Part shown: piece by piece, positions 33,712 through 47,060 of the stretch
Layout: every line of letters begins with the position of its first letter
Position numbering within the stretch: position 1 is the stretch's first letter
Assembly: GCA_020205615.1 (NCBI GenBank)
Contig: CM035153.1
Location: 76,246,692 to 76,310,691, forward strand
Direction of reading: 5' to 3'
Length of the DNA: 64,000 nt
Origin: Panax quinquefolius
Taxonomy: Eukaryota; Streptophyta; Magnoliopsida; Apiales; Araliaceae
The notes under the pieces: generated by a model
Seen by the model: the letters and a program-made list of their open reading frames with translations, nothing else
What the model was told of the DNA's origin: nothing
Databases searched by the model: none
Translations under genes and position numbers: made by a program

Positions 33712-36700
33712 TGTAACACCCCAAAATTCGGTTTATCTTCACACCCGAATTCAGTGCATTGCGAGTACAACTCCTTCTAAACATACATCATTATATAGTG
33801 AAATATAACAACATACATTCTCAATTCCCAGGTTCTAATACCTTATAACCTCGTTCATTGCAAATAATGATAATTACATTATTCTTTACATCTTAAACGA
33901 GTGACTTTTATTCGCCACCAAGGATACATAATAGTTCATTAAACTAGTCTATAGTTTAATTAAACTATTCTACACTATAAATCTTCACTTGATCTTCACG
34001 CTCAATCGTATACTGAATGACACTTCTTCTGGATACCGATCAACTTGATCTTTATGGGATCCTTAAGTTCTTCTACTCGTACGCTGAAAATGTTTTTTAT
34101 TTAAAGCAAGAGTGAGCATTCAATTGCTCAGCAAGTCATAGTAGTTAAACTGTTCATTCTAATTCCTATACAGCACAAAAGGAAATAACACATACACTAA
34201 TTAGTCATATACTTGACTTACGCATTGGTTTAAGTTTAACTTTACTTCTTAGGGTTCACATTCTTGCAATCTAAGTTTATGCGACAACTTTTTTTACCAC
34301 TTTACGGCTTTATGACATACGAAGATATCTTAACTCATACGGTCATATTTGATGATTTACATTCTTATCTTCTTCTTATACTCTTTTAGGACTCAGCACA
34401 CATCGTGTCTCTGCTAGTAGTCCATATAGTACTCTGAGTGGTTTTCAACAAACAACCAACAAACAAGTTCTAGTCTCATCTACACTGTCTTTCACAATGA
34501 GTTAGATCGGTTACTAGTTTCGTATATACCTCTGCTCTCTGAAGGAATTGTTTAGCCCAGCTCCCATATGTCAACCACCAAAGATTATGATTGTATGACA
34601 ACCTAAACTTATCTTAACTTATCCGAACCATTAAAACTATAATGTTCGTTAAGTCAATTTCTCGTTCCCTATGTCTTTCTGGCAACTAAATGCCATACCT
34701 CAGGATTCATTCTTTATCGTCTAAGTCATACAGTCTTGTGTAAACTCAGGATGATTATTCAATATTAATCTCGCGTATTCATAGCGTTAAGCATTTTACG
34801 TTACCTTATTCTTAGCTTACAATGTCCGGTTCATTCGACTCACATTTAGACTTTTATTAATCTTGTTACCATTCGATACGACTTTCTTGATAATTCATAT
34901 CTTACTTACTACTTTCGTTAACGTTTAAGTCATACCACCAATGTATAATTAGAACGTTTGCCCGGCACAAATATAATTCACGATGATCGTTTACGTATTC
35001 TTCATTCACGTTGTTCACATCTTAATCACTCATTCAACCTTTACTCAAAGTTTTAATTACTTTCATTCGTTATCCATTACATGAACCCCACGTTCATTAT
35101 TCTTTCTTAATGTCAAAGCTATATGATTTGTTGTATGCCAAGACCGATCATTCATCACAACTTCGTTGTGTTTTCATTCTTTGTCTTTTAATCCTGTTCA
35201 ATCTTTTTGTTCAATCGTTACTAAAGGTCTAAATTACTTGTTTAAGTGCTACATTACGTAAACTACACGTTCGTTATCTTTCCTTACACTTCCCCTAGGA
35301 GTTGAGCAATTCAAAGCTCATCATTGGGCCTTGTCTCCGCACCGGCCGCCGCGCCTTGGGTCCCTTTTTTATTCTTCAACTGCAATACCACTTACCACTA
35401 CTACCTTCCCTCCCCGGCCGTCTTTGCGGTGCCACCTTCCAAGGCATGACAGGTAATGCAGCACCAAGTCTAAAACCTTGAAATATTTTTTGAAGTGTTG
35501 CACTAGTTTTAGACGCTTACTTTACAATCTCATAACTCCTTCGTTATAACTCAGAACGAGGTTGTTCCAAAGTTATTCTCATACTTATCTTACGTACTTT
35601 AATTTCCCTCATACAGAAATTCATTCTGAATCCGTTAATTTGCCATTCAATCGTTCATATGATTCATTTGGATCGCTTAAATTCATTACGAAATTCACAC
35701 TTCCTTAAGAAATTTATAAACTAAACTTCTAATTCTTATTTCTTCTTTTTCTCATGATTTCAACCATATGAAAATCATTCTTAACATCTTTTACTTCTAT
35801 TTTCATTAAGCTATGTTTTTATCATAGAAAACATAAAGAAAATTAACTTAGAAGTTAGGTTTTGAATAACTTTCTTCTTTATTCTTCCTCCTCTAGACAA
35901 AGCCGGCAATTTGCTAGCTTTTCTATTTAACGATCATCTCTGATCCGAGCATCCATGCTCTTTCTCTTCCTCCTTCTTCTTCTCAAAGCTCTCAAGCTTT
36001 TTCTCTCTCTCAAAGTGTTGGTTGATTTCAAAGAAATCAACTAACACTTCTCTTTTATAGATTTTCAAAGCTAGGGGCAAAATTGTCATTTTGCCCCCAA
36101 AGTTACTATTCCCACCTCCTTACTAAACCTCCTTACTATTCACGAAGCTTCTCCTGGAAGCTTCATGGTTCTGTCTTTCGGGATTCGTTTGACAATTTTC
36201 AAAAACTGCGATTCTCGGAATCCAAATATTTTTGAATATTTCGTCTTTCCTCTAAAGTTTAACTTTTATGTATTCTTCGGATCTCCAAAAAACTGAAAAA
36301 CACTTTCTGATTTTAAGCGTTTTCCTTAACGTTTTCCCCTAACGTAGTGAAACGGAGGAAATGTACATAACAATACTTTTCGTTGTTTTTATTTCGTCCG
36401 ATTTCTATATTTTTTTCAAGAAAAACTTTTTTTGGCTTACTTAACTTTTCATGACATATTATCATCAAATTTTTAGATGGAATGTCATTTCGACATAGCG
36501 AACTCTCGGAGAGGCTTAGGTTATTCAAACCCTAACCCTTAGGTTTTATTGGGTAATAGTGCATATTTCATCTTTTTCCTCAGAAATATTTTTATTCCCA
36601 CAAAAAAATTATTTTTGGCTTAAAAATTCTTACTCGTTCAGTCTAGCTCGTAGCCAGAATCCTCCCGTATTATCATCATCCTAGGTTCTAGAATGATTAA

Positions 36701-36799
36701 TAAACACATATCATAAAATATTATTAATAAAAATTTATTTTATTAATAACTAATTCTTTAAACTTAAATTATGGACAATCCCATTTTTGGGTTGTCACA
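33712..36799 (-). mobile_element. 5' LTR of element C
   Basis: 3088 bp, plus-orientation ends TGTAACACC and TTGTCACA. It includes a G+C-rich module (35330-35440) and, uniquely, the 290-bp block with a TATA-like box. It is followed by target duplication GCAAC at 36800-36804. Confidence 0.9.
36048..36061 (-). promoter_or_regulatory. TATA-like box in C 5' LTR
   Basis: Minus strand CTATAAAAGAGAAG, followed by a pyrimidine/purine-rich leader-like tract. This block is deleted from the other C LTR. Confidence 0.5.
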
Positions 36800-37001
36800 G
36801 CAACTCCACGGGGTCTTCCTCATCCGTCTCTACCTCATCGTCCTTATCAGGTAAACCCTCCTACTCAACTATTGTGACCAACTGAGATGACTCATGTGGC
36901 AGTAGTTGTTCCCAAACCACCTGAATATCTTGAGGCACCTCCTCTTTAGGCATATGAGGTCCTTCCTCCCTAGTCTGACTGGATTCTTACACATTAGCCA
37001 T
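36800..37001 (-). pseudogene. Element B upstream ORF, acidic N-terminal piece
   Basis: Start codon at 36999-37001, reading MANV then a stop, ESSQTREEGPHMPKEEVPQD, VVWEQLLPHESSQLVTIVE, a stop, and an Asp/Glu-rich run ending EEDPVELL at the element C insertion. It matches D 20020-20230. The conserved ATGGCTAATGT start supports the start chosen in D. Confidence 0.88.
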
Positions 37002-37201
37002 CCTGAAAATAAAATTTTATGTTTTAATTACTAATCATCACTACTCGACACTCACGAGCATATAGGTTGGAACCACATAATCACATAAAGTGTTTTATTA
37101 GTTCTTTTTTAAAACTCAATAACAATTTATCACCACTATCTTTTCAATCTTCTATAAGGTTACTTCCTAAGGCTTTTTCCTCTACCTAAGGTTCATAACC
37201 T

Positions 37202-37219
37202 AAGACTTTCATACCAACC
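37202..37219 (-). promoter_or_regulatory. Primer binding site of element B
   Basis: Minus strand TTGGTATGAAAGTC directly inside the LTR. It differs from the initiator-Met complement at one or two bases. Confidence 0.75.
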
Positions 37220-40200
37220 TGTGACACCCCCAAATCTTGGTACTTCATTTCCACAAGAATTGGTGTTCACTTTCCATTCATTCATATCTAACTACCCAAA
37301 TATAATAAAACTTAAGTAATAAATATTCCCATAAAATGGGTTACATAATTAAATCAATAAGTCTCCCAGGTTATCTAACCTTTAACATACATCAAGTGCG
37401 GAAAATAAAATTAATTACATCATATCATTTAAGATAAAGTCTATCATCATAAAAACCACTAAATTACAAGTCTTCATCACTTGTTAATTTTTCCTTTCCC
37501 TTTGCTAGTGGTAGGTTTGTCGACCTTCTCAACCTTAGCTGCAATGATTATATTTATTCAAGAGTGAGCAAAACAAATACTCACTTGGAATAACAATGAA
37601 TAAAAACAACATAATAACCGCCAATGAATAGGCTCTAAGAATTGAATAATACTCTATCAATTATAAACAAGAACAATGATCAACATCTGAAATATATCTG
37701 AGGGTCACGAACTATGTCCAAGGTTATAAGTAATCTTTTAACTTAAACCTAAATAGTCATACTGTAGGGACTCCCCGTACTTAGGGTGATCAGCCCTTCG
37801 TACCATATATTGTGCACAAACATCTAAACGAATCACGTAAAATAATTCCCCTATAATAGGGTTGTTCTTCTTAGTTTTAGAGTACAAGTCCGCACCAAAG
37901 AATGTTTGGTTTAGATAAGCTTCAAGGGTAATTTAGAGTGTAAAGAACATCAACTAAAGGATTAATTGAATCAACAAAGTTCAACAACACTACGAATGAT
38001 CAATAACAACATAATGTGGAATAATTATGAATCATAGGTGAACCGACACTATATATCGAACTCATGCTTAGAAACAAACTAAAAAGCATAAGCATATGAA
38101 TAATACAATAAACCTTGCTTGAATAATATTAAGCTAAGGCTATAATATTGTTGAATAAGAAAAATTGAATTATTGAACATGCATTAATAAATAACAAGCT
38201 AAAAATGAAAACTTGCTCAATAAGACAATAAGATTACAACTTGTGTAAAGTAAATGACATAAGATAACCTAATTAGAGATTAAATTTCAAGAACTTGCAT
38301 TCATTATAAAAAGAATGAAACTAGGGAAACTTGGTTAACTATAAACAAGTTAGGATAAATCAAACAACGATTAGAGTTTAAAGCTTGCTTAAATAAAATT
38401 AGGTTTAAAGAACTTGCTCAAATAAAGTTTAGGGTTAAAGAACTTGCTCAATTAAAGTTTAGGGGTAAGGAACTTGCCTCGTGCATAAGCTATGAATTAC
38501 CACTCACGTTTACCACATGTTATTAGAATCACAACATCTATTAGATATACTAACATCCATCTTCCAAAATAGAACTCATTTTTAGTTAAACTTGTTACTT
38601 TAGTACAAGTTTCAATTCACACCATATACACTTAGTCACTAACTCATGTGTTTAATAAATCACAACGTAATGTTTTCACAACTTACTAATTTGTACAACT
38701 TTGGAATTACCAACCACATGATACAAATCTATTTTAGTCTCTATTACATGTTCATCATAATAATATTTCAATAGACTAGGTTACAATGGGTTTTTAAGGT
38801 CAACAGGAATTACTGCCTCTGATCTGGGCATGGCTTAGCTGTGCCACATTTATACCTAGAACCAAAGGTTTATAAGCTATTTCGCCCTTGACACCAAATA
38901 AGTAGATAAAAACTATGCAATTTGCTTATAATAATACTCTCACATTGACTACTATCATAAATTTCATCCACAAAACATCAAATTAAACATACCCAAATGA
39001 TATAGAACTCATATAAACATTATTCATCATATATATACAAATTTAGAACAATTAAACAACTACTACAAATAATTTAAATCCTTGAATTCCATGTTTTTAC
39101 AAAAAAAAACTCCATTTTTGACGTCCTTGACAAAAATTAACATTGACGTCTCAATACTACACCAAATTAACACATTCAAATTATGATCTCTTTGTTTCTT
39201 ACTGAATTAACATATTCTAGACTAAATTTACACTAGAGTTCACAAACTAACTACCAATTTTTTGTACTTTAACAAGCCATATACATACCCACATGCACTG
39301 TAAATGATTTCTTTCTTTTTGAACGTAATTAGTACACAAAATCTTGTCTAGATGCTAGTTATAACATCAGAATTTGCTAATAAACACAATCAATCAGTTT
39401 GTATAACAACAATTCATCAAACATGCATTTACAAAAAATTTGAAACTCAAGAACATAAACTCTTCATAAACAAAAAACTCAAGTTTTAGAGATTATACCT
39501 TCAATTGCTTGGAGATAATTCTTGATAGAATACAAAGAATTACTTGGAATCACAAAAATCTTTCTCAAACTCTCTCTCAAATTTTCTTTGTAAACTCCCT
39601 TTCTTCTCTTTTCTCAGGCTTAGGCCAACTAACACTTATACGTAAAAAAAAACTAATAGCAATAATACACATACTTAATTATAGTAGTTACAAAATTTAA
39701 ACGTGAGTTATCAGTTATAAAAATATTAATTATATTTTTTTTATTGTTATTTTTATATCAAATTCAAATTCAAAAGTCATAAGGCTTTGTTTGGCAAAAC
39801 ACTTTAAAAATAAAGACTTAATATTTTTAAGCCTTGTTTGGTAAATTATTTTAAAACTACTTTAATTTATTTCAATAAATAATTTATATTATCGTTTATA
39901 GTCTCATATTATTTATTTTGATTTTTATATCCAATCTTAGATAAATAAATAAAACTATTTGTAACATATTAAATAAATTCCCCACTTAACCAATTACCAC
40001 AAAATTATAATGTCATTATAATTTATTTAATAAATTAACATGTCACTTTATTTATTACATTAGAACAACAATATAACATCTCATGTAATCTTTTACAACT
40101 CTCTAACTATTAAATTAAATTATAGTATTATCTCATAAATTTAATTCACAACTATCTACTAACAACAACCACATCAATAAAAATATATTTATTTAATTTA

Positions 40201-40239
40201 ATAAATATTTAAAATTACAAAAAAATTCGGATTGTTACA
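37220..40239 (-). mobile_element. Central LTR shared by B and E
   Basis: 3020 bp, from TGTGACACCCCC to GATTGTTACA. On its left is B's primer site, so it is B's 5' LTR. On its right is E's polypurine tract, so it is E's 3' LTR. No target duplication separates them. It contains AACTTGC repeats at 38380-38480 and a purine-rich leader on the minus strand (39500-39640). Confidence 0.92.
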
Positions 40240-40340
40240 TCCGTCCCTCCTTACAAGGATTCTGTCTCCAGATCACAACTCAAATAATTCATTTGTCACA
40301 TTCTTCCTTCCTTACAAGGATTCTGTCCCCAGAATCGAAG
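40240..40340 (-). promoter_or_regulatory. Duplicated polypurine region of element E
   Basis: On the minus strand the inner tract follows GGGGACAGAATCC and the outer one, AAGGAGGGACGGA, abuts the LTR. The two copies are about 60 bp apart, as in element D. Confidence 0.8.
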
Positions 40341-40344
40341 ACAC

Positions 40345-41536
40345 AAACTAAATAAATAACTCAGGGTAGTTCTTCATCATTTCATCTTCGACATCCCACG
40401 TAGCCTCTTCGACATTTTGGTTCCTCTATATCACCTTCACAGAAGGTATCACCTTATTCCTGAGCACTTGTTCTTTCCTATCAACTATCTGGATAGGAAC
40501 CTTCTCATAAGACAAATCCTTATTGAACTATAACGGTTCATACTCGATCACATGTTTGTAATTGGGTTTATATGGTCGCAGCACCGACACATAAAAAACA
40601 TTGTGCGCATGTTCTAATTTTGGAGGTAAACTTACCTCGTAAGCTAATTCTCCCACTCTTTGTAGTACCTCGAAGGGCCCAATAAACCTTGAGCTTAGCT
40701 TTCATTTCTTGCCAAAATAAATCTTTCCCTTCCAAGGAGAAACTTTTAGGAAAATGAAATTTCCTACGTCAAATTCACAATCTTATCTGTGTTGATCAAC
40801 ATACTTCTTCTGTCTATCTTGAGCAACTACCAGTCTTGCTCTAACGAGTTTGATAACTTTAGTGGTCGACTATACCAGTTTCGGTCCTAACACTTGACGT
40901 TCACCAACTTCATCCCAACACAGTGGAATTCTACATTTCTTGTTATATAATGCTTCGTATGGTGGCATGCCAATGCTTGCGTGGTAACTGTTATTGTAGG
41001 CGAATTCTGTATTGTTTGTTCGGTTTGACCATCAGTTTGCAGATGGTATGCCATACTCATTCTTAGTTGTGTTCCCATGCATTCTTGTAGTCTCTTCCAA
41101 AAGTTTGATGTGAATCTTTGATCTTTGTCTGACACAATCGACAGTGGAATTCCATGTCTCAAAACGATCTCCTTGACGTACAATTTTGCCAGCTGATCAA
41201 GATTAAATCTAATCTATATTGGCAAAAAGTGTGCTGATTTCGTCAGCCTGTCCACTATCACCCAAATCGCATTGTATCCTTTTTGAGTAGGTGGAAGACC
41301 TACCACAAAATCCATAGTGATATGCTCCCACTTCCATTCCGGTATTACTAACGGTTGAAGTAATTCGCATGGTCTCTAATGCTCAGCCTTTACTATCTGA
41401 CATGACAAGCATTTCACAACACATTCTGAAACATCTCTTTTCATATTTGGCCACCAAAAATGTTTTCGCAAATCTTGATACATTTTTGTACTTCGCTGAT
41501 GGATTGAATATCTTGAGTTATGAGCTTCTGTCAAGA
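40345..41536 (-). pseudogene. pol: Element E integrase and chromodomain tail
   Basis: After the stop following the RT/RNase H frame come EAHNSRYSIHQRSTKMYQDL and CVVKCLSCQ (zinc-binding), [20 protein letters not shown] (first catalytic Asp), VSDKDQRFTSNFW (second Asp) and HLQTDGQTEQTIQ. About 75 bp present in D are then deleted, causing a frameshift into the 98-codon frame ending at 40887. The remaining C-terminal part is readable with stops, ending in RNKVIPSVKVI and ATWDVEDEMMKNYPELF. A catalytic Glu region (TLED...) is lost in the deletion. Inactive. Confidence 0.9.
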
Positions 41537-41537
41537 T

Positions 41538-43247
41538 TTATTCTTTAATATCCAGTACTGCTGGAACCCAAATTTGTCCCTCGAATCTTAGCACTCCTTC
41601 GGTATCAACCTTGTACTTCACCTCACTAACCTCGACCATACTTTCCTTTATTTTTCTGCATTCTTCATCCTGTAGTTGAACATTCTTTACTTTGTCCACC
41701 AAAGTTGGACTAGCTTCCATATGGAATAATCGTTCATCGAATTCTTTTGGAAATTTTATTTTCAGCTCTAATCTTGCCATTGCTGAAATAAGTTCCTCCA
41801 GAGCCGTTAACAACATTAACATCTCATGACCGTTCCTACTCAAGGCATCTGTAACAACATTTGCTTTGCCCGAATGATAAAAGATCTCACAATCACAATC
41901 TTTTATTAATTCCAACCATCTCCTTTGACGCATGTTCAGGTCTTTCTTTGTGAAAATATACTTCAGAATCTTATGGTCTAAGTGGATCTCACATTTCTCT
42001 CCATAGAGATAGTGTCTCCATATCTTTAAAGCAAATACCATCGCAACCAACTCTAAATCATGACTCGGATACCCTTTCTCGTAGTCTTTCAATTGCCTTG
42101 ATGCAAACGCAATAACTTTGTCGTTCTGCATATGGACACAACCTAATCCTTTATGTGAGGCATCACTATATACCACAAAGTTTCCTGTATTATCTGGTAA
42201 TGACAACATAGGTGCCACACTGAGCCTCTTCTTTAATTCCTTAAAACTCTTTTCGAACTTCTCCGTCCAAACAAATTTTATAGCTTTCCTTGTCAAATTT
42301 GTCAATAGAGTTGTAATCTTGAAAAAGTCTTGAATAAACCATCTATAATAGCTTGCCAGTCCCAAGAAACTCCTCACTTCTGATGGAGTCCTTGGTTGTT
42401 CCCAATTTATCATAGCTTCGAATTTTGATGGATCCACTGAAATCCCATTGTTATCAATCACATGTCCCAAAAATTGCACACGTTTTAGCCAAAATTCACA
42501 CTTAGAGAATATCGCGTACAACTTTTCCATTATTAGCGTCTCCAACGACAAACATAAATGTTCCATGTGTTCCTCTTGAGACTTAGAGTACACCAAAATA
42601 TCATCAATGAATAGCACCACAAATTTATCTAGAAATGGTTTCAACACCATATTCATCAAATCTATGAATGCTATAGGGGCGTTAGTCAAACCAAAAGACA
42701 TTACTAGAAATTCATAATGTCCATAGCGAGTTTTGAATGTCGTCTTTGGTACATCCTCCTTCCTTACTTTCAATTGATGATATCCACTTCTCAAATCTAT
42801 TTTTGAGAAGTACTTGGCTCCTTTCAATTGATCAAACAAGTCATCTATTCTTGGCAACGGATATCTATGCTTAATAGTGACTTTGTTTAACTCCCTATAA
42901 TCAATACAAAGATGCATTGACCCATCCTTCTTCTGCAAAAATAACATTGGCGCTCCCCACGGTGATACACTCGGTTGAATGTATTTCTTATCTAACAGCT
43001 GTTGTAGTTGTACCTTCAGTTCCTTCATCTCTACGGGAGCCATTATGTACGGGGCCTTCGATATTGGAGCAGTTCCTGGCACTAAATCGATAACGAACTC
43101 TATCTCTCTGTTATGAGGAAGTCCTGACAAGTCTACCGAAAGTACGTCCACAAAATCCCTAACCACTGGTATCTCCTCCAGTTTCACACCCATCTTCTTC
43201 TGAGTATCGACTATGTAAGCTAAGTATCCTACATAGGCTTGACTCAA
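41538..43247 (-). CDS. pol: Element E reverse transcriptase and RNase H (longest open frame, 569 codons)
   Basis: Uninterrupted frame, presumably once part of a gag-pol polyprotein, so the first Met is not a true start. Residues about 20-110 are the RT entry region ([38 protein letters not shown]). The palm has [33 protein letters not shown] and catalytic FIDDILVYS (about residue 220). Then [20 protein letters not shown], RNase H with [33 protein letters not shown] and [12 protein letters not shown], and the end [16 protein letters not shown] and RNase H catalytic residues look intact. It copies element RNA in cytoplasmic particles. It is flanked by a defective protease and a deleted integrase, so it is not autonomous. 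Confidence 0.93.
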   Translation of the reverse strand: MSQAYVGYLAYIVDTQKKMGVKLEEIPVVRDFVDVLSVDLSGLPHNREIEFVIDLVPGTAPISKAPYIMAPVEMKELKVQLQQLLDKKYIQPSVSPWGAPMLFLQKKDGSMHLCIDYRELNKVTIKHRYPLPRIDDLFDQLKGAKYFSKIDLRSGYHQLKVRKEDVPKTTFKTRYGHYEFLVMSFGLTNAPIAFIDLMNMVLKPFLDKFVVLFIDDILVYSKSQEEHMEHLCLSLETLIMEKLYAIFSKCEFWLKRVQFLGHVIDNNGISVDPSKFEAMINWEQPRTPSEVRSFLGLASYYRWFIQDFFKITTLLTNLTRKAIKFVWTEKFEKSFKELKKRLSVAPMLSLPDNTGNFVVYSDASHKGLGCVHMQNDKVIAFASRQLKDYEKGYPSHDLELVAMVFALKIWRHYLYGEKCEIHLDHKILKYIFTKKDLNMRQRRWLELIKDCDCEIFYHSGKANVVTDALSRNGHEMLMLLTALEELISAMARLELKIKFPKEFDERLFHMEASPTLVDKVKNVQLQDEECRKIKESMVEVSEVKYKVDTEGVLRFEGQIWVPAVLDIKE

Positions 43248-43283
43248 TAACTTCTTGGCTTACATAATCGTCAGACATCTCGC

Positions 43284-44771
43284 TTATCTAGGTGATTTGC
43301 TACCATAGAAAACTACCTTTGATGGAGTCATAAGGTTTACACACTTCTTTCGGCAATCAATTATGGCTCCATAATTGAATAACCAATCCATTCCCAATAT
43401 AACATCAAACTCTCCAAGTTTTATCGCAATTAAATCTACAATCATAACATTCCCCTTAATATTCACCTTAAAATTATTATATATGAACTTAACAGGAATT
43501 ACCTCCCTATTCTCAATTTCTATGTTTAAAGGGAAATTCTACTCCTCACTAGGCAATTCTAACTTCTTAGCAAATTCATCAGATATAAACGAGCAAGTAG
43601 CACCCAAATCAAATAATACATATGCCTTTATATCATTGATTGGGATAATACCTGACACGACATCTTTTAATTGCACTGCATCCTACACCATCATGCTGAA
43701 GGTCCTGGCTATGGGTCTGTTCGATGACGTTGGTCCAATAATAGCCAATGTACCTCCACTGCGTGTTTCTTATTGTCTCACCAGATTTCTTCTTAGGACA
43801 CTTGCGAGCAAAATGATCCTTTGACCCGCAGGTGTAGCAAGCATTCTTATTGGGTTAATGGAAATTTGGGGCAATGTGACCCTCCTGGACACAGTTAAAG
43901 AATACTCGTTTCCCCATTAAGCACATGCTAGTGTGATACCTCCCGCATATAGCACATGCTTCAAACTTCCTTTTCTGTTGGCTACTTTGTTGGTTTCTAG
44001 CACCCAAATTTGCACTCCACTTTCTCTTCAGGTTATTACTACCATTTCCACCACTACCACCATCATTCTTAGCTTCTCCCTCACTCTTCTTCTTTCTTTG
44101 TTCTTAATTATACTTCGTTACAGCCTCGCCTCCACCCTCAGCGATAATTGCTTTCTCTAGTACCGCTGTGAATGTCTTCAGCTGAAACATGGAGACTCTA
44201 TTATACAACCAGGGCTTCAGTCCCTATTCAAACCTCTTAGCCTTGCACTCATCTGTGTTGACTTGATATGGCACAAACCTTGCCAACTTGTTGAACCTTT
44301 CAACTTACTCTGACACCGTTATTGTGCCCTGTTTCAGTTCTAAAAACTGTACTTCCATCTGATTTTTCAAACTCTCTGGGAAATAAGTCTTGAAAATATT
44401 TCCTTGAACCTATCCCAAGTCATTACTCCTTGACCTTCTCGAGTTTTATTGGCTTTCCACCAATAGCTAGCCTCTACTTTCAACATAAATGTTGCAAAAG
44501 CAGTCTTCTGATTCTCACCTACTCTAGCAACATCAAAAACTTTCTCTATCTCCATGACCCAAGTCTGTGCTTCCACCGGATTCATGGACCCACGAAATTC
44601 TGGTGGCCCAGCTGCCTTGAAGTCCTTAAAGGTCGCAGCTTGATTCTGCGGCTGATTCTGTAGTGCTCCCATCAGGAGTGTCACTAATTGCTAACTAGGG
44701 TTAGCCTTAACATTGTTGTTATTGGTAGATCCCTCAGGGGTCCTTTGTCGTGGTTGACTTCTTATAGACAT
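43284..44771 (-). pseudogene. gag: Element E gag and protease
   Basis: Starts at 44769-44771 with MSIRSQPRQRTPEGSTNNNN, a stop, then the gag domain (GPPEFRGSMNPVEAQTWVME, FATFMLKVEASYWWK, MTWDRFKEIF). It is frameshifted near 44390. Zinc-knuckle remnants lie at about 43770-43960 with lost residues. Protease reads VLFDLGATCSFISDEFAK: Asp-Leu-Gly replaces Asp-Ser/Thr-Gly, as in B, followed by the same TAG. The protease C-terminal part is [19 protein letters not shown] through FYGSKSPR at 43284, then stops before RT. Confidence 0.88.
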
Positions 44772-45056
44772 TTTCTTTTAAAATACGCTCATTAGATTAT
44801 TATTCAATCTTCTAAGTGTTATCTACTTAACTTGTACATCACAAAATCATCACATAACACATAATATCTTGAATAAATATTAATTTTTATTTATTCATCA
44901 TCTTTTAAAACATAATAATGATATCATCCCTGCTATCTGTATCACTTTCCTGAACTACAAATGTTTCAGGATAACATCATCATCATATCCCATTGGTTAT
45001 ATAATACTAGAGATTTACGTCTTATTTATTAATTATTCACATAATAGTTACATTCC

Positions 45057-45812
45057 TTACAATGACCTACTAAAATGTTGCATAGCCTTACGACGTTCCT
45101 CCTCCATAATACGGAACATTGTTCGACGATCAAACATATACCATGGCAGCGTCTTGAACTGAATCAGATAATAAATGACTCGGTCTTGAGGTCGGTTGAT
45201 CACGGTGTTGATAACGCTATTCATCTCCTCCATCTTGATCTTCTTTGCATGCACTTCCCCCCCTGCTACTCCTGCATGCTGAGAAGCTTTCTCGTACGCA
45301 TCTTCGACTCTTACTCTCTTGGTGGATTCTTCTTTAAATTTGTTATTCAGCTCCACAATCTCCTCCCTCAGCTACTCGTTCTATCCTTCAGTGTGAATTA
45401 GCTTCCATTCGACATTGCCAAGATGCTCATCTAGATCTTGGATCTCGTCATCGTTTTGCGCCATCGAAGTCTGACGTTCACCTACGATCTCTTCCAACTC
45501 CTCGACTCTATCCAGTAGCTCCACATTGCGATCATATACTTTGTCATACATATGGGAAACAATAGAATTTGGTAGAAACTCTTCATCCTCATCATTCTTA
45601 TTCGACTGTAGCAACTCCACGGGGTCTTCCTAATCAGTCTCTACCTCATCGTCCTCATCAGGCAAACCCTCCTACTCAACTACTGTGACCAACAGAGATG
45701 ACTACCGTGGCAGTAGTTGTTCCCAAACCATCTGAATATCTCGAGGCTCCTCCTCTCTAGGCATCTGAGTTCCTTCCTCGCTAGCTTGACAGGATTCTGA
45801 TACATTAACAAT
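45057..45812 (-). pseudogene. Upstream coiled-coil ORF of element E
   Basis: Third copy of the ORF between primer site and gag. The ATG is changed to ATT (near 45812). The acidic N-terminal half has stops and a frameshift near 45590-45700. The coiled-coil half reads MYDKVYDRNVELLDRVEELE, NDDEIQDLDEHLGNVEWKL, MELNNKFKEESTKRVRVEDA, KKIKMEEMNSVINTVINRPQ and ends EEERRKAMQHFSRSL at 45057. The protein pattern is conserved with B and D. Confidence 0.88.
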
Positions 45813-46012
45813 CCTGACACCAAAATTTTAAGTTTTAATTACTAATCATCACTACTCGACACTCACGAGCATATAGGTTACAACCACATAAGAACATAAA
45901 GTGTTTTATTATTTCTTTCTTAAAACTCGATAAGAGTTTATCACCACTATCTTTTCAATCTTCTATAAGGTTACTTCCTAAAGCTTTTTCCCCCACCTAA
46001 GGTTCATAACCT

Positions 46013-46030
46013 AAGGCTTTGATACTAACC
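46013..46030 (-). promoter_or_regulatory. Primer binding site of element E
   Basis: Minus strand GTTAGTATCAAAGCC beside the 5' LTR. One base differs from the TTGGTATCAAAGCC type. Confidence 0.78.
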
Positions 46031-46533
46031 TGTGACACCCCCAAATCTAGGTACTTCATTTCCACAAGAATTGGTGTTCACTTTCCATTCATTCATATCG
46101 AACTAGCCAAATATAATAAAACATAATTAATAAATCTTCCCATAAAATGGGTTACATAATTAAATCAATAAGTCTCCCAAGTTATCGAACCTTTAACATA
46201 CATCAAGTGCAGAAAATTAAATTAATTACATCATATCATTTAAGATAAAGTCTATCATCGTAAAAACCACAAAATTACAAGTCTTCAGTACTTGTTAATT
46301 TTTCCTTTCCCTTTGCTAGTGGTAGATTCGTTGACCTTCTCAACCTTAGTTGCAATGATTATATTTATGCAAGAATGACAAAATAAATGCTCACTTGGAA
46401 TAGCAATGAATAACAACAGCATAATAACCGCCAATGAATAAGCTTAACAGAATTGAATAATACTCTATCAATGATAAACAAGAACATATATCAACATATG
46501 AAATATATCTGAGGGTCACAAGACCACGAACTA
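46031..46533 (-). mobile_element. 5' LTR of element E, interrupted by F
   Basis: TGTGACACCCCCAAATC start, near-identical to the first 500 bp of the central LTR. It breaks at 46533 after CACGAACTA. The central LTR continues GAACTATGTCC at that point, so F inserted after AACTA. The rest lies past 64000. Confidence 0.92.
46529..46533. repeat. Target site of element F (left copy)
   Basis: AACTA next to the terminus TGTGACGCCCC. The second copy would be beyond the window. Confidence 0.7.
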
Positions 46534-47060
46534 TGTGACGCCCCAAAAATAGGTATACATCACCTATTTTGAGTCGCCAAATACATGGTACATAATACAA
46601 ATACAATCTTTAATATACAATAAGAGAGCTATGAGTTTTAATACAAATATTGTCTTCAAGACAATATCCACTCTCAGAATAAGTTCTCATTAGATTTATT
46701 ATCACACTATTAAACAGAATAGCGAGGACTACTAATACTATCATCTAGTCCATCACTCCATTCCCCGACTCTTCCCAGCTATATTCTCATTTCCTGAAGT
46801 GAACAGTGAAAGAAAAGGTGAGCTCAACTAGCCCAATAAGAGCTATTACGACTAAGATAATGCAAAATAAATTATCATTAGTCCACAACAATGTTAAACT
46901 AATAAAATACAAAAGACATCAAGTTTAACTGCAGCGGGATAAGCAATCCATTAAAAGAGTCAAGTAGAGAATAAAATCTACTATCTTTTATGATTTAAAA
47001 GGTTTATCATCACTTTTATCGCTGAGATTCAGCTTAATAAATAATCTACATCATCGAATC

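Larger units (their letters stand above)
28223..36799 (-). mobile_element. Element C, non-autonomous LTR retrotransposon (8577 bp)
   Basis: Flanked by GCAAC repeats. Ends TGTAACACCCC and TTGTCACA. The primer site (right of centre) and polypurine tract (left of centre) set the minus orientation. LTRs are at 28223-31965 and 33712-36799, with an internal region of only about 1.75 kb and no gag or pol similarity. This architecture matches a large retrotransposon derivative (LARD-like) that would need proteins from another element. Confidence 0.93.
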
